A stretch of DNA of 36,478 nt from a virus: positions 1 through 36,478 of IMG/VR virus record IMGVR_UViG_3300042451_001508; one strand, 5' to 3'. Made by a program: the position numbers and the translations under genes. Within the stretch, counting starts at the first letter, position 1. Each line of letters starts with the position of its first letter. A model generated the notes under the pieces. It was not told the DNA's origin and searched no databases. It was given only the letters and a program-made list of their open reading frames with translations. This document shows positions 1 through 8,672 of the stretch, piece by piece.

Positions 1-180
1 TTAGAAATTAACATCTTTAAGTATGAAATCATTAAAATGTGTTTAGATAGAGTTTTAAATGATTATGAAGATGTTGATGAAGAAATGGGTGTCTTTGGAA
101 GTAATAACGTAAATGTATCATTAAAAATTGCATTTAACACACTAATAAAATACGGAATATTAATTGAAGATGATGAATAA
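1..180 (+). CDS. 3' end of unknown phage gene (partial)
   Basis: The first frame is open from the window edge to a TAA at 178-180 and gives the last 59 residues of a protein whose start lies outside. The fragment is helical-looking and ends in an acidic tail (ILIEDDE). The next gene starts inside its last codons, so the two are translationally coupled and probably part of one plus-strand operon. I do not recognise the family. The reading frame is supported by the overlap with a well-supported downstream gene and by codon use like its neighbours. Confidence 0.6.
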   Translation, partial: LEINIFKYEIIKMCLDRVLNDYEDVDEEMGVFGSNNVNVSLKIAFNTLIKYGILIEDDE

Positions 181-1234
181 AGAAAACATAGAAAAATTAG
201 AGTCGGCCTTAGGAAGGTTAGACAAAAATGAAAACATCGTATATTTTTTAACATACGATACGAAAAATAATCCAAGAGCGGCGGTAAAACACATTTACGA
301 TATGGCGTTGACTCTAAACCAAAATGGTTACACTTCAAAAATTTTAGTTGAAGATAACACATATGGTGGAGTGTCTCATTGGTTAGATGGTGAATACAAT
401 GATATTCCCGTTGTGTCAATTAAGGACGATAAGGTTGAATTAAAAATTGATGACATATTAGTTGTACCTGAATATTATTCAAACGTACTACAACAATTGG
501 CAAGTGTTAAATGTGTTAAGATTATGTTAGTTCAACAGAAAGACTACATTTTTGATACGTTACCAGTTGGTAGTAGATGGTCTGATTATGGATTCGATAA
601 AGCAATTACAACAACTGAAGAATCTAAAAAATATATTTTAGAATATTTCCCTGAAGCAATTGTACATATTGTTCCACCAATTATAGGTGATCATTTCAAA
701 CCATCAGAAAAACCATTAAAACCTTTTATCGCTATTAGTTGTAGAGATAGAGTAATTCACAGAAGATTAATTTCTGAGTTTTATTTAAAATACCCACAAC
801 TTAGATGGTTAACATTTAAAGATATGGTTCAATTATCTTATACGGAATTTGCAGACGCATTAAACGAATGTTTAGTTTCAGTTTGGGTTGATGATGAATC
901 AACATTTGGTACATTCCCATTAGAATCAATGAAATCTGGAGTTCCGATTATTGGAAAAATTCCTAATGTTGAACCAGATTGGTTAGGTGAAAACGGAATG
1001 TGGACATATGATTCGAATAAGATTGTTGAAATTTTAGGAACATATATTTTAGCTTGGTTAGAAGGTGTGGAATTAAAAGATGAGGTTAGACAAAAAATGG
1101 CCGAAACTTTATTACCATACGAAGAAACAATAACTAAAAATAATATTTTGTCAATTTTCAATTCATTTAAAAATAGAAGAGTTGAAACAATACAAAAGGC
1201 GTTAGATAAATTAAAATTAGAAGAAAATGTATAA
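170..1234 (+). CDS. GT-B type glycosyltransferase
   Basis: The protein of about 354 residues has the two-lobed layout of GT-B glycosyltransferases. The C-terminal lobe carries a GT4-like donor-site motif at about residues 246-262 (FGTFPLESMKSGVPIIG), where the first Glu-rich turn and the following Gly-Val-Pro are typical of nucleotide-sugar binding. It presumably transfers a sugar to phage DNA, a virion protein or a host surface glycan; the acceptor cannot be read from sequence. Two ATG codons (170 and 173) overlap the end of the upstream gene; a TTG at 164 is less likely. The stop overlaps the start of the next glycosyltransferase by 8 bases, so the pair is co-translated. Fold assignment is fairly sure; substrate is unknown. 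Confidence 0.75.
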   Translation: MMNKENIEKLESALGRLDKNENIVYFLTYDTKNNPRAAVKHIYDMALTLNQNGYTSKILVEDNTYGGVSHWLDGEYNDIPVVSIKDDKVELKIDDILVVPEYYSNVLQQLASVKCVKIMLVQQKDYIFDTLPVGSRWSDYGFDKAITTTEESKKYILEYFPEAIVHIVPPIIGDHFKPSEKPLKPFIAISCRDRVIHRRLISEFYLKYPQLRWLTFKDMVQLSYTEFADALNECLVSVWVDDESTFGTFPLESMKSGVPIIGKIPNVEPDWLGENGMWTYDSNKIVEILGTYILAWLEGVELKDEVRQKMAETLLPYEETITKNNILSIFNSFKNRRVETIQKALDKLKLEENV

Positions 1235-2012
1235 AAAAGATATCACAGTATTAATTCCTGTTCATAGAATTGACGGAGATTATAGAGAAATGTTAATAAA
1301 CGCATTATCATCGGTGGAACCATTCCACAATGATGTTGTTGTTTCAATTATATGTCCAACGTCTGTAAAAAAAGATTTAGGTCAATTATCAGATAAAATC
1401 GAGGTAAACGTAATTGAAAATAAAGGTAAATCAGATTTTTGTTCACAAATAAATCTTGGTTTAGAAAAATGTGAAACCACTTGGTTTACAATTTTAGAAA
1501 TGGACGATGAATTCAAATCTGTATGGTTAAAATCTGTAAATGAATATATTAAAGAATATAGTGAAGTTGATGTGTTTTTACCTATTGTAAAAGACGTAAA
1601 TGTTGACGGTAAATTCTTAAGTTTCACTAACGAATCTACCTGGGCTTACGGATTTGTTGAAAAACAAGGATTTTTAGATAACGAAACGTTATTGGAATAT
1701 CAAAACTACCAAACAAGTGGTGGATTATTTAAAACTCAAGTTGTTAAAGATAATGGCGGATTAAAAGACAATATCAAACTAACATTTAATTATGAATTGT
1801 TATTAAGATTAACACATAATGGTGTTAAAATTATGTCTATCCCAAGAATTGGTTACCAACACGTTAATTTTAGAGAAGATTCGTTATTCTGGGCTTATAA
1901 AAACGATGAATCTGTAAAGTTAGAAGAAACTGAAGTTAAATTTTGGTTAGAAACCGCTAAAAAGGAATTTTTCTTTAAAAATAAACGAGATGTTAAATAT
2001 GAAGAAGCTTAA
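1227..2012 (+). CDS. GT-A (family 2-like) glycosyltransferase
   Basis: This 261-residue protein begins with a GT2-like strand and nucleotide-binding turn (residues 9-14, LIPVHR) and has an acidic EMDDEF motif at 91-96 in the position of the DxD metal/nucleotide-sugar site. The rest has the alternating strand and helix pattern of a single GT-A domain with no membrane segment, so it is likely cytoplasmic. It overlaps the GT-B gene upstream by 8 bases, and its TAA shares a base with the ATG of the late sigma gene (TAATG). Two enzymes of different folds next to each other suggest two successive sugar additions to one acceptor, which is inference. Confidence 0.75.
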   Translation: MYKKDITVLIPVHRIDGDYREMLINALSSVEPFHNDVVVSIICPTSVKKDLGQLSDKIEVNVIENKGKSDFCSQINLGLEKCETTWFTILEMDDEFKSVWLKSVNEYIKEYSEVDVFLPIVKDVNVDGKFLSFTNESTWAYGFVEKQGFLDNETLLEYQNYQTSGGLFKTQVVKDNGGLKDNIKLTFNYELLLRLTHNGVKIMSIPRIGYQHVNFREDSLFWAYKNDESVKLEETEVKFWLETAKKEFFFKNKRDVKYEEA

Positions 2013-2710
2013 TGCCAAGACCAAGAACCCAAAAAATATATTTTGGGGAGGATCAAGAGAAGGCGGTAGTCAGTTACCTTGAAAGTAATGACGAAACAGA
2101 AAGAAATAAGATATTCAACGAATATTTACGTGAACCCCTAATTATAATGGTCGAATCAATTATTCGACGTTATAAACTTTATAGAAAAGATATGGAATTT
2201 GAAGAAATTCATAATGATACTATGTCTTTTCTTATTACTAAAATTAGTAAATTCGACCACACTAAAAACCATAAGGCTTATTCGTATTTTGGTACGATTT
2301 GTAAGAACTACCTTATGGGAGCCATTCAGAAAGACACTAAGGAACAAAACCGTAGTGTATCTTACGATGACATATCTTCGTCAATTGAGGAAAGACCCGA
2401 CTTATCCTACACCATTGACGCATATCAATTAGATTATAGAGATGTAATTATCAAATTAACCAATGAATTGGAAGAATTTGTTGAAAACGAAGATTTAACT
2501 GAAAATGAACAAAAATTGGGTTATGCCCTACTTGAGATTTTTAGCAATTTTGATAAAATATTTCAGGTTGGTGATGGTAACAAATTTAACAAAAACCTCA
2601 TTTTACTTTCACTGAGGGAAATGACCTCACTATCAACCAAAGAAATTCGTATTTCCCTTAAAAGGTTTAAAAAACTATATAGTGGAATAATGACAGGGTT
2701 TTTAGAATAA
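2012..2710 (+). CDS. 55: gp55-like late-transcription sigma factor
   Basis: This 232-residue protein resembles T4 gp55, the minimal sigma that directs host RNA polymerase to late promoters. Residues about 62-115 match sigma region 2: an acidic helix (FEEIHNDTMSFL), then KFDHTKNHKAYSYFGTIC and a basic stretch. T4 gp55 has a very similar FDETKYKNPHAY block. The C-terminus ends in GIMTGFLE, which recalls the hydrophobic-acidic sliding-clamp-binding tail of gp55 (SLDFLYE); that reading is inference. It is longer than T4 gp55 (185 aa), with extra residues at both ends. The start is set by the TAATG overlap with the preceding gene. It would read the TATTTATA boxes found before many virion genes in this window. 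Confidence 0.85.
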   Translation: MPRPRTQKIYFGEDQEKAVVSYLESNDETERNKIFNEYLREPLIIMVESIIRRYKLYRKDMEFEEIHNDTMSFLITKISKFDHTKNHKAYSYFGTICKNYLMGAIQKDTKEQNRSVSYDDISSSIEERPDLSYTIDAYQLDYRDVIIKLTNELEEFVENEDLTENEQKLGYALLEIFSNFDKIFQVGDGNKFNKNLILLSLREMTSLSTKEIRISLKRFKKLYSGIMTGFLE

Positions 2711-2713
2711 ATC

Positions 2714-2721
2714 TATTTATA
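2714..2721 (+). promoter_or_regulatory. Candidate late promoter box TATTTATA
   Basis: Exact TATTTATA in the sense direction, 3 nt before the ATG of the probable small terminase gene. It belongs to a set of identical, correctly oriented boxes in this window. The very short spacing would give an almost leaderless mRNA. Confidence 0.5.
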
Positions 2722-2724
2722 GGT

Positions 2725-3105
2725 ATGAGAGAAAGAAAAAATAATATTACGCTAGACGTGGATTCGGCATTATCCTTAATGCAGGAAATCTACAATGATG
2801 TTGTTGAAAACAGAAATACGGCGTCTTTAATTATGAAAAAGATGCTTTCTTTTATGAAAGACGCTGAAGATATGAGTGTAATTGGTCCAGTTATTAAGGA
2901 ACAACAAAAAATCCTTAACGAATGTACTGAAAAGAAGATATCACTTGTAAAACTACAAGGTGTTATGTTAAAACAATCACAAAGTTCGGGGGCTAAAGGT
3001 GGTGGACCAATGGGTAAATTAGAATTAACCGATGAAGATAGAGAACTATTAGATAAATTGGTTAATGATAGTAATGATTCTAAAAACAACAATTATAAGG
3101 TATAA
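2725..3105 (+). CDS. Probable small terminase subunit (gp16-like)
   Basis: This 126-residue protein has long central helices (about residues 20-85, heptad-like) followed by a Gly-rich turn (GAKGGGPMG, about 93-101) and an acidic C-terminal helix (TDEDRELLDKL). T4 gp16 has the same arrangement: two central coiled-coil helices, a GTKGAVPTG turn and an acidic end; in gp16 these helices form the oligomeric ring that binds packaging DNA and regulates gp17. The resemblance is a by-eye alignment, not a search result. The gene lies between the late sigma and a structural gene, far from the large terminase, which is encoded on the other strand. Its last base overlaps the next ATG. An alternative is an unrelated small coiled-coil virion protein. 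Confidence 0.5.
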   Translation: MRERKNNITLDVDSALSLMQEIYNDVVENRNTASLIMKKMLSFMKDAEDMSVIGPVIKEQQKILNECTEKKISLVKLQGVMLKQSQSSGAKGGGPMGKLELTDEDRELLDKLVNDSNDSKNNNYKV

Positions 3106-4991
3106 TGAGTAAACTTAAAGATACTAAGGCTAGGTTACAGTCAAAACTAGAGGTCATCAAAAAAATAAATGATGACCCTAATAGTTTAATGGATAGTCTG
3201 TCCGATAAACTTCTTAAAGATTTACCATCCACAGACCAACTCTTTGGTAAAAAACTAGATGATTTTTTAAACAAAGCTAAACGTAAAAAAGAAAACAGAA
3301 AAGATATTTTTGGTGATTTAATGGAAATCGCTGAAGGGTTTTTAAGTTCAGGTAAAAAAGTTGAATCTTCAGATAAATTACTTGCAAAGGGTAAATTAAA
3401 ACAACACGCATTAACAGCTGGAAAAATAACCTTAGATGCTAGTCGAGAAATTGTTACAAGTAGTGTTAAAAAGGCATTTTTTGCCGGTGACGGTATTTGT
3501 GGTGCAAATTTAACATTAAGTGGTATTAATGTTGACATAAAACCTGAAGAAATAGATTTAATGAACATATTAACGGTTGACCCATCAACTTCAACCGGTC
3601 AAATTGTTTATGAGGAACAATCACAAAATAAGGGTAAAGAAAAAGTTAACAGAGAGTTATATTCCATTTTTACAGGTGGAACATATCAATTCGACTCAAA
3701 TAATAACAACACACTTTTTAAAGCTCAGTGGAATCAATCAACTCAAGTATTCAACATTACGGATTTTAATGGTTTAAATGTTGATACATTTTTTAGTGAT
3801 TATTATTCCACTATGGAACTTCCAGATATTCAACATATCACCAAAACTGCGATGTTAATGACCATTCAAGGTGATGGTAGTGATAATCCTTTATTTAATA
3901 AAGGAATGAATAGTGTGAATAGGTTAATACAAAAACTATGTGCTATTTGCGGTACACCAACAAAAAAAGACGAATTAAAAAATCAAAATGCGGTTGATAT
4001 GTTTAACGAAACGGATGAAGATATCGAATCTTATTTTGACTTTGACGATGTAGAAGGAATTGATTTAGATGATGAGGATTCTAGATTTAGAAAAGTGTTA
4101 AAATTTAAAGATTGTGATAATTTTGAGACACCAGTTAACCCAACAACAATTGAGGACTTCGTTTATTTTAGTAAAAAGAAACCATTAAATGAGTTAGTTG
4201 ATTCTACTTTAGCTAGAACCGCAACTCAAGCATATTTGGATTCAGAAAGTAACATACCACCTATTAATTTTAATTTAAATTTAATGAATTTATTCATTTT
4301 AAATTTACCTAAAGCGTTAATATCTAGTTTACTATCCCCTAAGATTTTTCTACCAATTGTCATAGTATATAAAGTAGTAAAATCAATAACAAACCAAGCT
4401 ATTAATGTTAAAACATTAATGAGAATGTTGGCTAAATTGTTTAATACAATTATTAGTCAACTTTTATGGAGATTTTTAAGAGAATTTTGGAGATTGGTTA
4501 AAATAGACTTAATTGCTTATGTAATTAAAATTGTTAAGAAAATATTGAAAAATAAATTCAAAAGATACCTAACCATATTAAAATCATTAATTGCGTTTTT
4601 ACTTAGAATACTTGAACAAAGGATTGACAACTGTTATGCCTTGTTTAGTGCGGTTATTAGTGCAATAACATCCGCATTGTCCGCCAATATATCTTTAAAG
4701 GTTCCTGGTATATTGTTATTATTATCAGAAAGATTACCAGGTTATAGTCAAGATAGAGCGTTTATGAATATAATGGAAAGAGTATCTGCTTCGGGAGTTA
4801 AAACTGGACCAATATTCGGTGAAACAAATAATGTAGGTACCTTGGTTAAATCAATAATAGATGGACACACAGAAGAGATGGATCAGAATTCATTTGTGAA
4901 AATTGCATTAAAAGGAGGAGCTCTACCAGGTCCATCTGGAGGTGCGGTTATTATTCCTGGTTTAATTTCAGGTGTTGGTAAAATGTTTTAA
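3105..4991 (+). CDS. Large hydrophobic virion/baseplate-associated protein
   Basis: The product is 628 residues. Residues 1-120 are highly charged and helical, 150-350 look like a mixed globular domain with an acidic patch (about 301-326), and 395-545 hold long hydrophobic and amphipathic helices with many Lys/Arg (for example around LWRFLREFWRLVKIDLIAYV at 454-473). The C-terminus is Gly/Pro-rich (GGALPGPSGGA). I do not recognise a named family. It sits in a tightly overlapping run with a gp5-like hub gene, so a tail-tube, tape-measure-like or baseplate hub role is plausible. The helices could be membrane-active during DNA entry, or simply buried in a hub. Start and stop overlap both neighbours by one base. 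Confidence 0.6.
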   Translation: MSKLKDTKARLQSKLEVIKKINDDPNSLMDSLSDKLLKDLPSTDQLFGKKLDDFLNKAKRKKENRKDIFGDLMEIAEGFLSSGKKVESSDKLLAKGKLKQHALTAGKITLDASREIVTSSVKKAFFAGDGICGANLTLSGINVDIKPEEIDLMNILTVDPSTSTGQIVYEEQSQNKGKEKVNRELYSIFTGGTYQFDSNNNNTLFKAQWNQSTQVFNITDFNGLNVDTFFSDYYSTMELPDIQHITKTAMLMTIQGDGSDNPLFNKGMNSVNRLIQKLCAICGTPTKKDELKNQNAVDMFNETDEDIESYFDFDDVEGIDLDDEDSRFRKVLKFKDCDNFETPVNPTTIEDFVYFSKKKPLNELVDSTLARTATQAYLDSESNIPPINFNLNLMNLFILNLPKALISSLLSPKIFLPIVIVYKVVKSITNQAINVKTLMRMLAKLFNTIISQLLWRFLREFWRLVKIDLIAYVIKIVKKILKNKFKRYLTILKSLIAFLLRILEQRIDNCYALFSAVISAITSALSANISLKVPGILLLLSERLPGYSQDRAFMNIMERVSASGVKTGPIFGETNNVGTLVKSIIDGHTEEMDQNSFVKIALKGGALPGPSGGAVIIPGLISGVGKMF

Positions 4992-5194
4992 TGATGGATA
5001 AGAATAAAATAATAGAAATAACCAATGACGTTCAAAATAAATCAAATAAAGATTTATTTGTTGTATTAGATGAATTGGGTATTGAATTTGAAAAAACAAA
5101 AACTTTAATTATAGATTTAACTAGACATTTAGAGGCGGTTGAAGACTTATATAATAAAGTTAATAAAGAAATAGAAAAAAGAACTAAATCGTAA
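4991..5194 (+). CDS. Small coiled-coil protein next to hub gene
   Basis: This 67-residue protein is predicted to be almost all helix, with a heptad-like run from about residue 32 to 63 (IIDLTRHLEAVEDLYNKVNK). It overlaps the genes on both sides by one base (TAATG type), so its dosage is probably tied to theirs. Similar short helical proteins occur beside gp5-like genes in marine T4-like phages, but I cannot name the family. It may be a chaperone or a minor structural subunit for the baseplate hub. Confidence 0.6.
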   Translation: MMDKNKIIEITNDVQNKSNKDLFVVLDELGIEFEKTKTLIIDLTRHLEAVEDLYNKVNKEIEKRTKS

Positions 5195-6744
5195 TGAAGA
5201 TTATTGACATTGGTATTTGTATCGACAACGTTGACCCGAAAGGAATGGGTAGAATTCGTTGTGTTCGATATTCTGATTACGTAGGTGAAAAAGAAAAGGC
5301 ATTGGCCTACGAACCTTGGGGTAAAAATGATTTATTCGTTGCAACACCATTCTTACCAACAAATATTAATTTCATTCCAGAAATTAATCAGGCGGTAAAA
5401 ATTATTAATTACAACACCGAAAAGGCTAATACCAACCAAGAATACATTGCAGGTCCATTCACTACTATGTTTGACTTTAACAGTCAGACTTTTTCACAAC
5501 AAATAGATAACACCACATACGGTAATGCAAATAAGGAGAGAGAAAATGTAGTAGATAAGAATGATAATTACATTGATAAAAGAACTGAAGGATCTTTTGC
5601 GAAGAAAGCCGACTACGGTGTTTACGGAAAATATGGTTCCGATATTATATTCACCGAAAATGGACTTCAATTAAGAGGTGGTAAATTATTATCTAAGGGT
5701 GCGGCAAGTCCATCCAACAGAAAGAAAATGTTAACATACCCAATAATGGGTAAAAGACCAGGAGCAACTTTATCGTTAAAGAAGTTTCCTAAAAAAATGG
5801 TTTTAGAGGAGAAAAAAAGAACTAAAGTTGAAACTGAAGTTAAAGACATAAAATATATTTTAGAGTATCAAATAGATAAATTAACAAACACAACAAAAGT
5901 TGAATTTTTCCTATACAAAGTTTTAAAAACTCAAGGTCAAGTAACTAAAACTAGTTTCTTCAATCAAAATACACCATTACCAATGAGTGTACTAAAATTG
6001 GTTAACACTGATAATACAGATTCAACCCCAACATTTACAATTGATATAACAAATGAAAATATTAATTTTATTCACAGTGAAATTAATAATATTTTTTATA
6101 CCATAGTAGATAGAGGTTTGAAGGGACTACTAAGAACTTTCGGAGATTTATTTCCACAACTATCAAATAGTGATTTACCAAAAGAAGGAGAAGATTTTCC
6201 GTTATATTTTCGACCATCGGTAAAATTCATCGAAATGACCCCTTTAACGGTTACCGAAGAAACGGATAAGGAAAATATCCTATCAAAGGTTAAAATCTTT
6301 AAAATAGGACCTAAAAGTGGTTTAATTTGGTCACAAACTCAACTATTACCACCTGTTAAAAAACAGACGGTAAAAACCATACAATTAAAAACAATAAGTG
6401 CCTCCCCTGAACAGACTTTTGCCGCATTAAAATCTGATAAGTTATTTTTATTATCTACAGATACAAACGAAACGGAGAAGTCTATTAATTTTAATATATT
6501 AGACAAATACGAATATACCCAGGAAGATTACATAAAAAACATAGAACCTAACACATATTCAACAGTCAGGGGTGAGAATTTACTGAGATTACTACAACAG
6601 TTGATTTTAGTCGTTTTTAACCACGAACACAACGTAGTTGGACCTATGGTTCAGAACTCAGAATTCGAGGAATATATGCAATTATTGGAGTTACTTAAAA
6701 GTATTGAAAACGATCTCTTGAACAAATCGATTAGAATCAATTAA
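5194..6744 (+). CDS. gp5-like baseplate hub protein (OB-fold N-terminus)
   Basis: This 516-residue protein starts with a domain of about 90 residues in the style of the gp5/VgrG OB fold: a DPKGMGRIRCV turn at about 15-25, a lone Trp, then ATPFLPTNINFIPEINQAVKI before a strand that ends the barrel. In T4 this domain attaches the puncturing needle to the gp27 hub. After it come repeated Lys/Thr-rich strands and a C-terminal helical part with NHEHNVVGPM. I see no T4-type lysozyme domain (no glycosidase Glu-Asp-Thr triad context), so cell-wall cutting must come from another protein. The start overlaps the preceding stop by one base. Assignment of the OB domain is good; the rest of the protein is unassigned. 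Confidence 0.75.
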   Translation: MKIIDIGICIDNVDPKGMGRIRCVRYSDYVGEKEKALAYEPWGKNDLFVATPFLPTNINFIPEINQAVKIINYNTEKANTNQEYIAGPFTTMFDFNSQTFSQQIDNTTYGNANKERENVVDKNDNYIDKRTEGSFAKKADYGVYGKYGSDIIFTENGLQLRGGKLLSKGAASPSNRKKMLTYPIMGKRPGATLSLKKFPKKMVLEEKKRTKVETEVKDIKYILEYQIDKLTNTTKVEFFLYKVLKTQGQVTKTSFFNQNTPLPMSVLKLVNTDNTDSTPTFTIDITNENINFIHSEINNIFYTIVDRGLKGLLRTFGDLFPQLSNSDLPKEGEDFPLYFRPSVKFIEMTPLTVTEETDKENILSKVKIFKIGPKSGLIWSQTQLLPPVKKQTVKTIQLKTISASPEQTFAALKSDKLFLLSTDTNETEKSINFNILDKYEYTQEDYIKNIEPNTYSTVRGENLLRLLQQLILVVFNHEHNVVGPMVQNSEFEEYMQLLELLKSIENDLLNKSIRIN

Positions 6745-6749
6745 TTTGA

Positions 6750-6757
6750 TATTTATA
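6750..6757 (+). promoter_or_regulatory. Candidate late promoter box TATTTATA
   Basis: Exact sense-strand TATTTATA, 13 nt before the ATG of the 457-residue virion protein, in one of the few gaps of this otherwise overlapping operon. Same octamer as before the head genes on the other strand. Confidence 0.55.
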
Positions 6758-6770
6758 AAATAAAAGAGAG

Positions 6771-8144
6771 ATGTCATATTTTCGTTCATATTTTGAAAAA
6801 AATAATACAATCATTAAAAACTCCCAGGTTAATACTGCAAAGAACCCAACCACGGAGATTTTTTATGGTTCAGGATTTTCTAAATTCATATTCAAAGTTG
6901 ATTTTAGTGAATTAAAAAATAAAATAGATTCGGGTGAATATGTCATAAATGATGACACTAAGCATACACTTCACCTAACTAACACCATTTTTGGTGATGA
7001 GACCTTTTTAGGCGCAAAAAGAGGTTCAGGAAGACAAAGAACCAATTCATTCGATATTATTGTTTTTAAAGTTTCAGAATTTTGGGACGAAGGTCTTGGT
7101 TTCGATTATGAAGACGGTGGATATGATTTCACAACAGGTAATGAAACGTTTGACGAAAGACCATCAAACTGGTACAATAGAACAACATTAGATGCTTGGG
7201 GAAGTGAGGGTATTTACTCTAACAATCCGGTGGTAATTGCAACAATACATTTCGACAATGGAGATGAGGACTTAGATGTTGATATTACTGAGTACGTGAA
7301 TGGAATACTGCTTAATGGTAATACAAATCACGGTTTAGGTTTAGCATTTTCTGTTCTTTATCAGGATATCACGGCGGAAATTGACCAATCAGTTGCTTTC
7401 TTTACAAAATACACACAGACATTTTTTGAACCATACGTTGAAACATATTTTAATGATAGAATCAACGACGATAGATTAAATTTCATTGAAAAAACAAATC
7501 AAAACCTATATCTATACGTAACTAAAGGTACTAACTTCTATGACTTAGACACTTTACCTATGGTTGACATATTAGATAGTAATAATACTAATATTGTTGG
7601 TTTGAGTAACCTTACACCAATCAAAATAAAGAAGGGAGTATATAAGGTTACATTTGGGTTGAACGGTGTCTTATGTGATGGAAAACGTTTCTTTTTTGAT
7701 AAATGGAAAGGGTTGGTATTAGACGGAGTTTCAATCAACGATGTAAAACAAAAATTCATACCTAAACCATATACGTCACTGTATACTGTTGGTGAAAACC
7801 AAACAGAATTGGAGAGATATGCTATTCAATATTCAGGTATCAAATTAAATGAGAAGATAATTAAGGGGGAGAAAAGAAAAATAGTAGTTAAGTTTAGGTC
7901 AATAAATCAACCAAAAACCGAACTATTCGATGAGGTTTACTATAGAATGTTCATCAAGGAAGGTAGAACTAATGTAATTGTTCACGATTGGACTCAATTA
8001 GACGTTACAAACGAAAATTCATTCACATTATACACTGAAAATTATATACCTAGAGAGTATTGGATTGAATTGAAGGGTAAAACTCACACTGAAGAAATAT
8101 TCTACGATGATTATATAAAATTTGAAATTGTGTCCGAAAAGTAA
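6771..8144 (+). CDS. Virion protein with DNRLRE/CBM96-like N-terminal domain
   Basis: The product is 457 residues with no signal peptide or membrane segment. Residues 1-230 have the rhythm of a DNRLRE/CBM96-type beta-sandwich: a fibre-like strand region, NSFDIIVFKVSEFW, then DVDITEYVNGIL and NHGLGLAFSV, closing with FFEPYVETYF. Such domains act as stiff or carbohydrate-binding modules. The remaining part is beta-rich with further strands and no clear motif. Its own promoter-like box and its place after the hub gene suggest an abundant late virion protein, perhaps a baseplate wedge or short fibre. The domain match is pattern recognition only. Confidence 0.6.
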   Translation: MSYFRSYFEKNNTIIKNSQVNTAKNPTTEIFYGSGFSKFIFKVDFSELKNKIDSGEYVINDDTKHTLHLTNTIFGDETFLGAKRGSGRQRTNSFDIIVFKVSEFWDEGLGFDYEDGGYDFTTGNETFDERPSNWYNRTTLDAWGSEGIYSNNPVVIATIHFDNGDEDLDVDITEYVNGILLNGNTNHGLGLAFSVLYQDITAEIDQSVAFFTKYTQTFFEPYVETYFNDRINDDRLNFIEKTNQNLYLYVTKGTNFYDLDTLPMVDILDSNNTNIVGLSNLTPIKIKKGVYKVTFGLNGVLCDGKRFFFDKWKGLVLDGVSINDVKQKFIPKPYTSLYTVGENQTELERYAIQYSGIKLNEKIIKGEKRKIVVKFRSINQPKTELFDEVYYRMFIKEGRTNVIVHDWTQLDVTNENSFTLYTENYIPREYWIELKGKTHTEEIFYDDYIKFEIVSEK

Positions 8145-8149
8145 TATTT

Positions 8150-8671
8150 ATGAAAATGAAACTAAATGAATTAATTAAAAAACACCTTCATAATGTCGTT
8201 AAAGAAAACGATATGGGAGGTCCAGAAAATTATATGTTTTTTGGTAACTTAAAACAGATTCAAAGACAATGTGAAATGTTGTTAAAAATGAATCCCGATG
8301 AGTTAGATTCCATAATCAAAAACGGTCACGATTGGGCGGATGATCACGTATCTGAGGCTAAGAACAATATGGACCAGGTTTTTGATTTCTTTATGAACGA
8401 AACAAAGAAAGAAGGAGATGTTAACGAATCTAAAAATCCTTCTCAACAAGCTGCAATTGCCATCAATATGAAGAAAGAAGGTAAAAAACCTAAAAATGAA
8501 TCATACGGTGAAATAGACGAAAGTAAAAATTGCCCAACTCAACCAGCAAAATGGGCAGCGTCTAAAGCTGCAGCAAAAAGAAAATTTGACGTTTATCCAT
8601 CCGCATATGCTAATGGTTGGGCGGCGAAAAACTACAAAGCTAAAGGTGGTGGTTGGAAAAAATGTAAATAA
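8150..8671 (+). CDS. Small protein with C-terminal Cys/Gly/Trp motif
   Basis: This 173-residue protein has a basic, helical N-terminus (MKMKLNELIKKHL), an acidic middle and a distinctive C-terminal block at about 127-173: CPTQPAKWAASKAAAKRK, then FDVYPSAYANGWAAKNYK and a final GGGWKKCK. The KFDVYPSAYAN-A type block recurs in proteins of marine tailed phages and large viruses, where it is probably virion-associated; I cannot name the Pfam entry with certainty. The N-terminus resembles a capsid-targeting peptide (see findings). It lies 5 nt after the 457-aa gene and 1 nt before the next, so it is in the same operon. Confidence 0.65.
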   Translation: MKMKLNELIKKHLHNVVKENDMGGPENYMFFGNLKQIQRQCEMLLKMNPDELDSIIKNGHDWADDHVSEAKNNMDQVFDFFMNETKKEGDVNESKNPSQQAAIAINMKKEGKKPKNESYGEIDESKNCPTQPAKWAASKAAAKRKFDVYPSAYANGWAAKNYKAKGGGWKKCK

Positions 8672-8672
8672 T

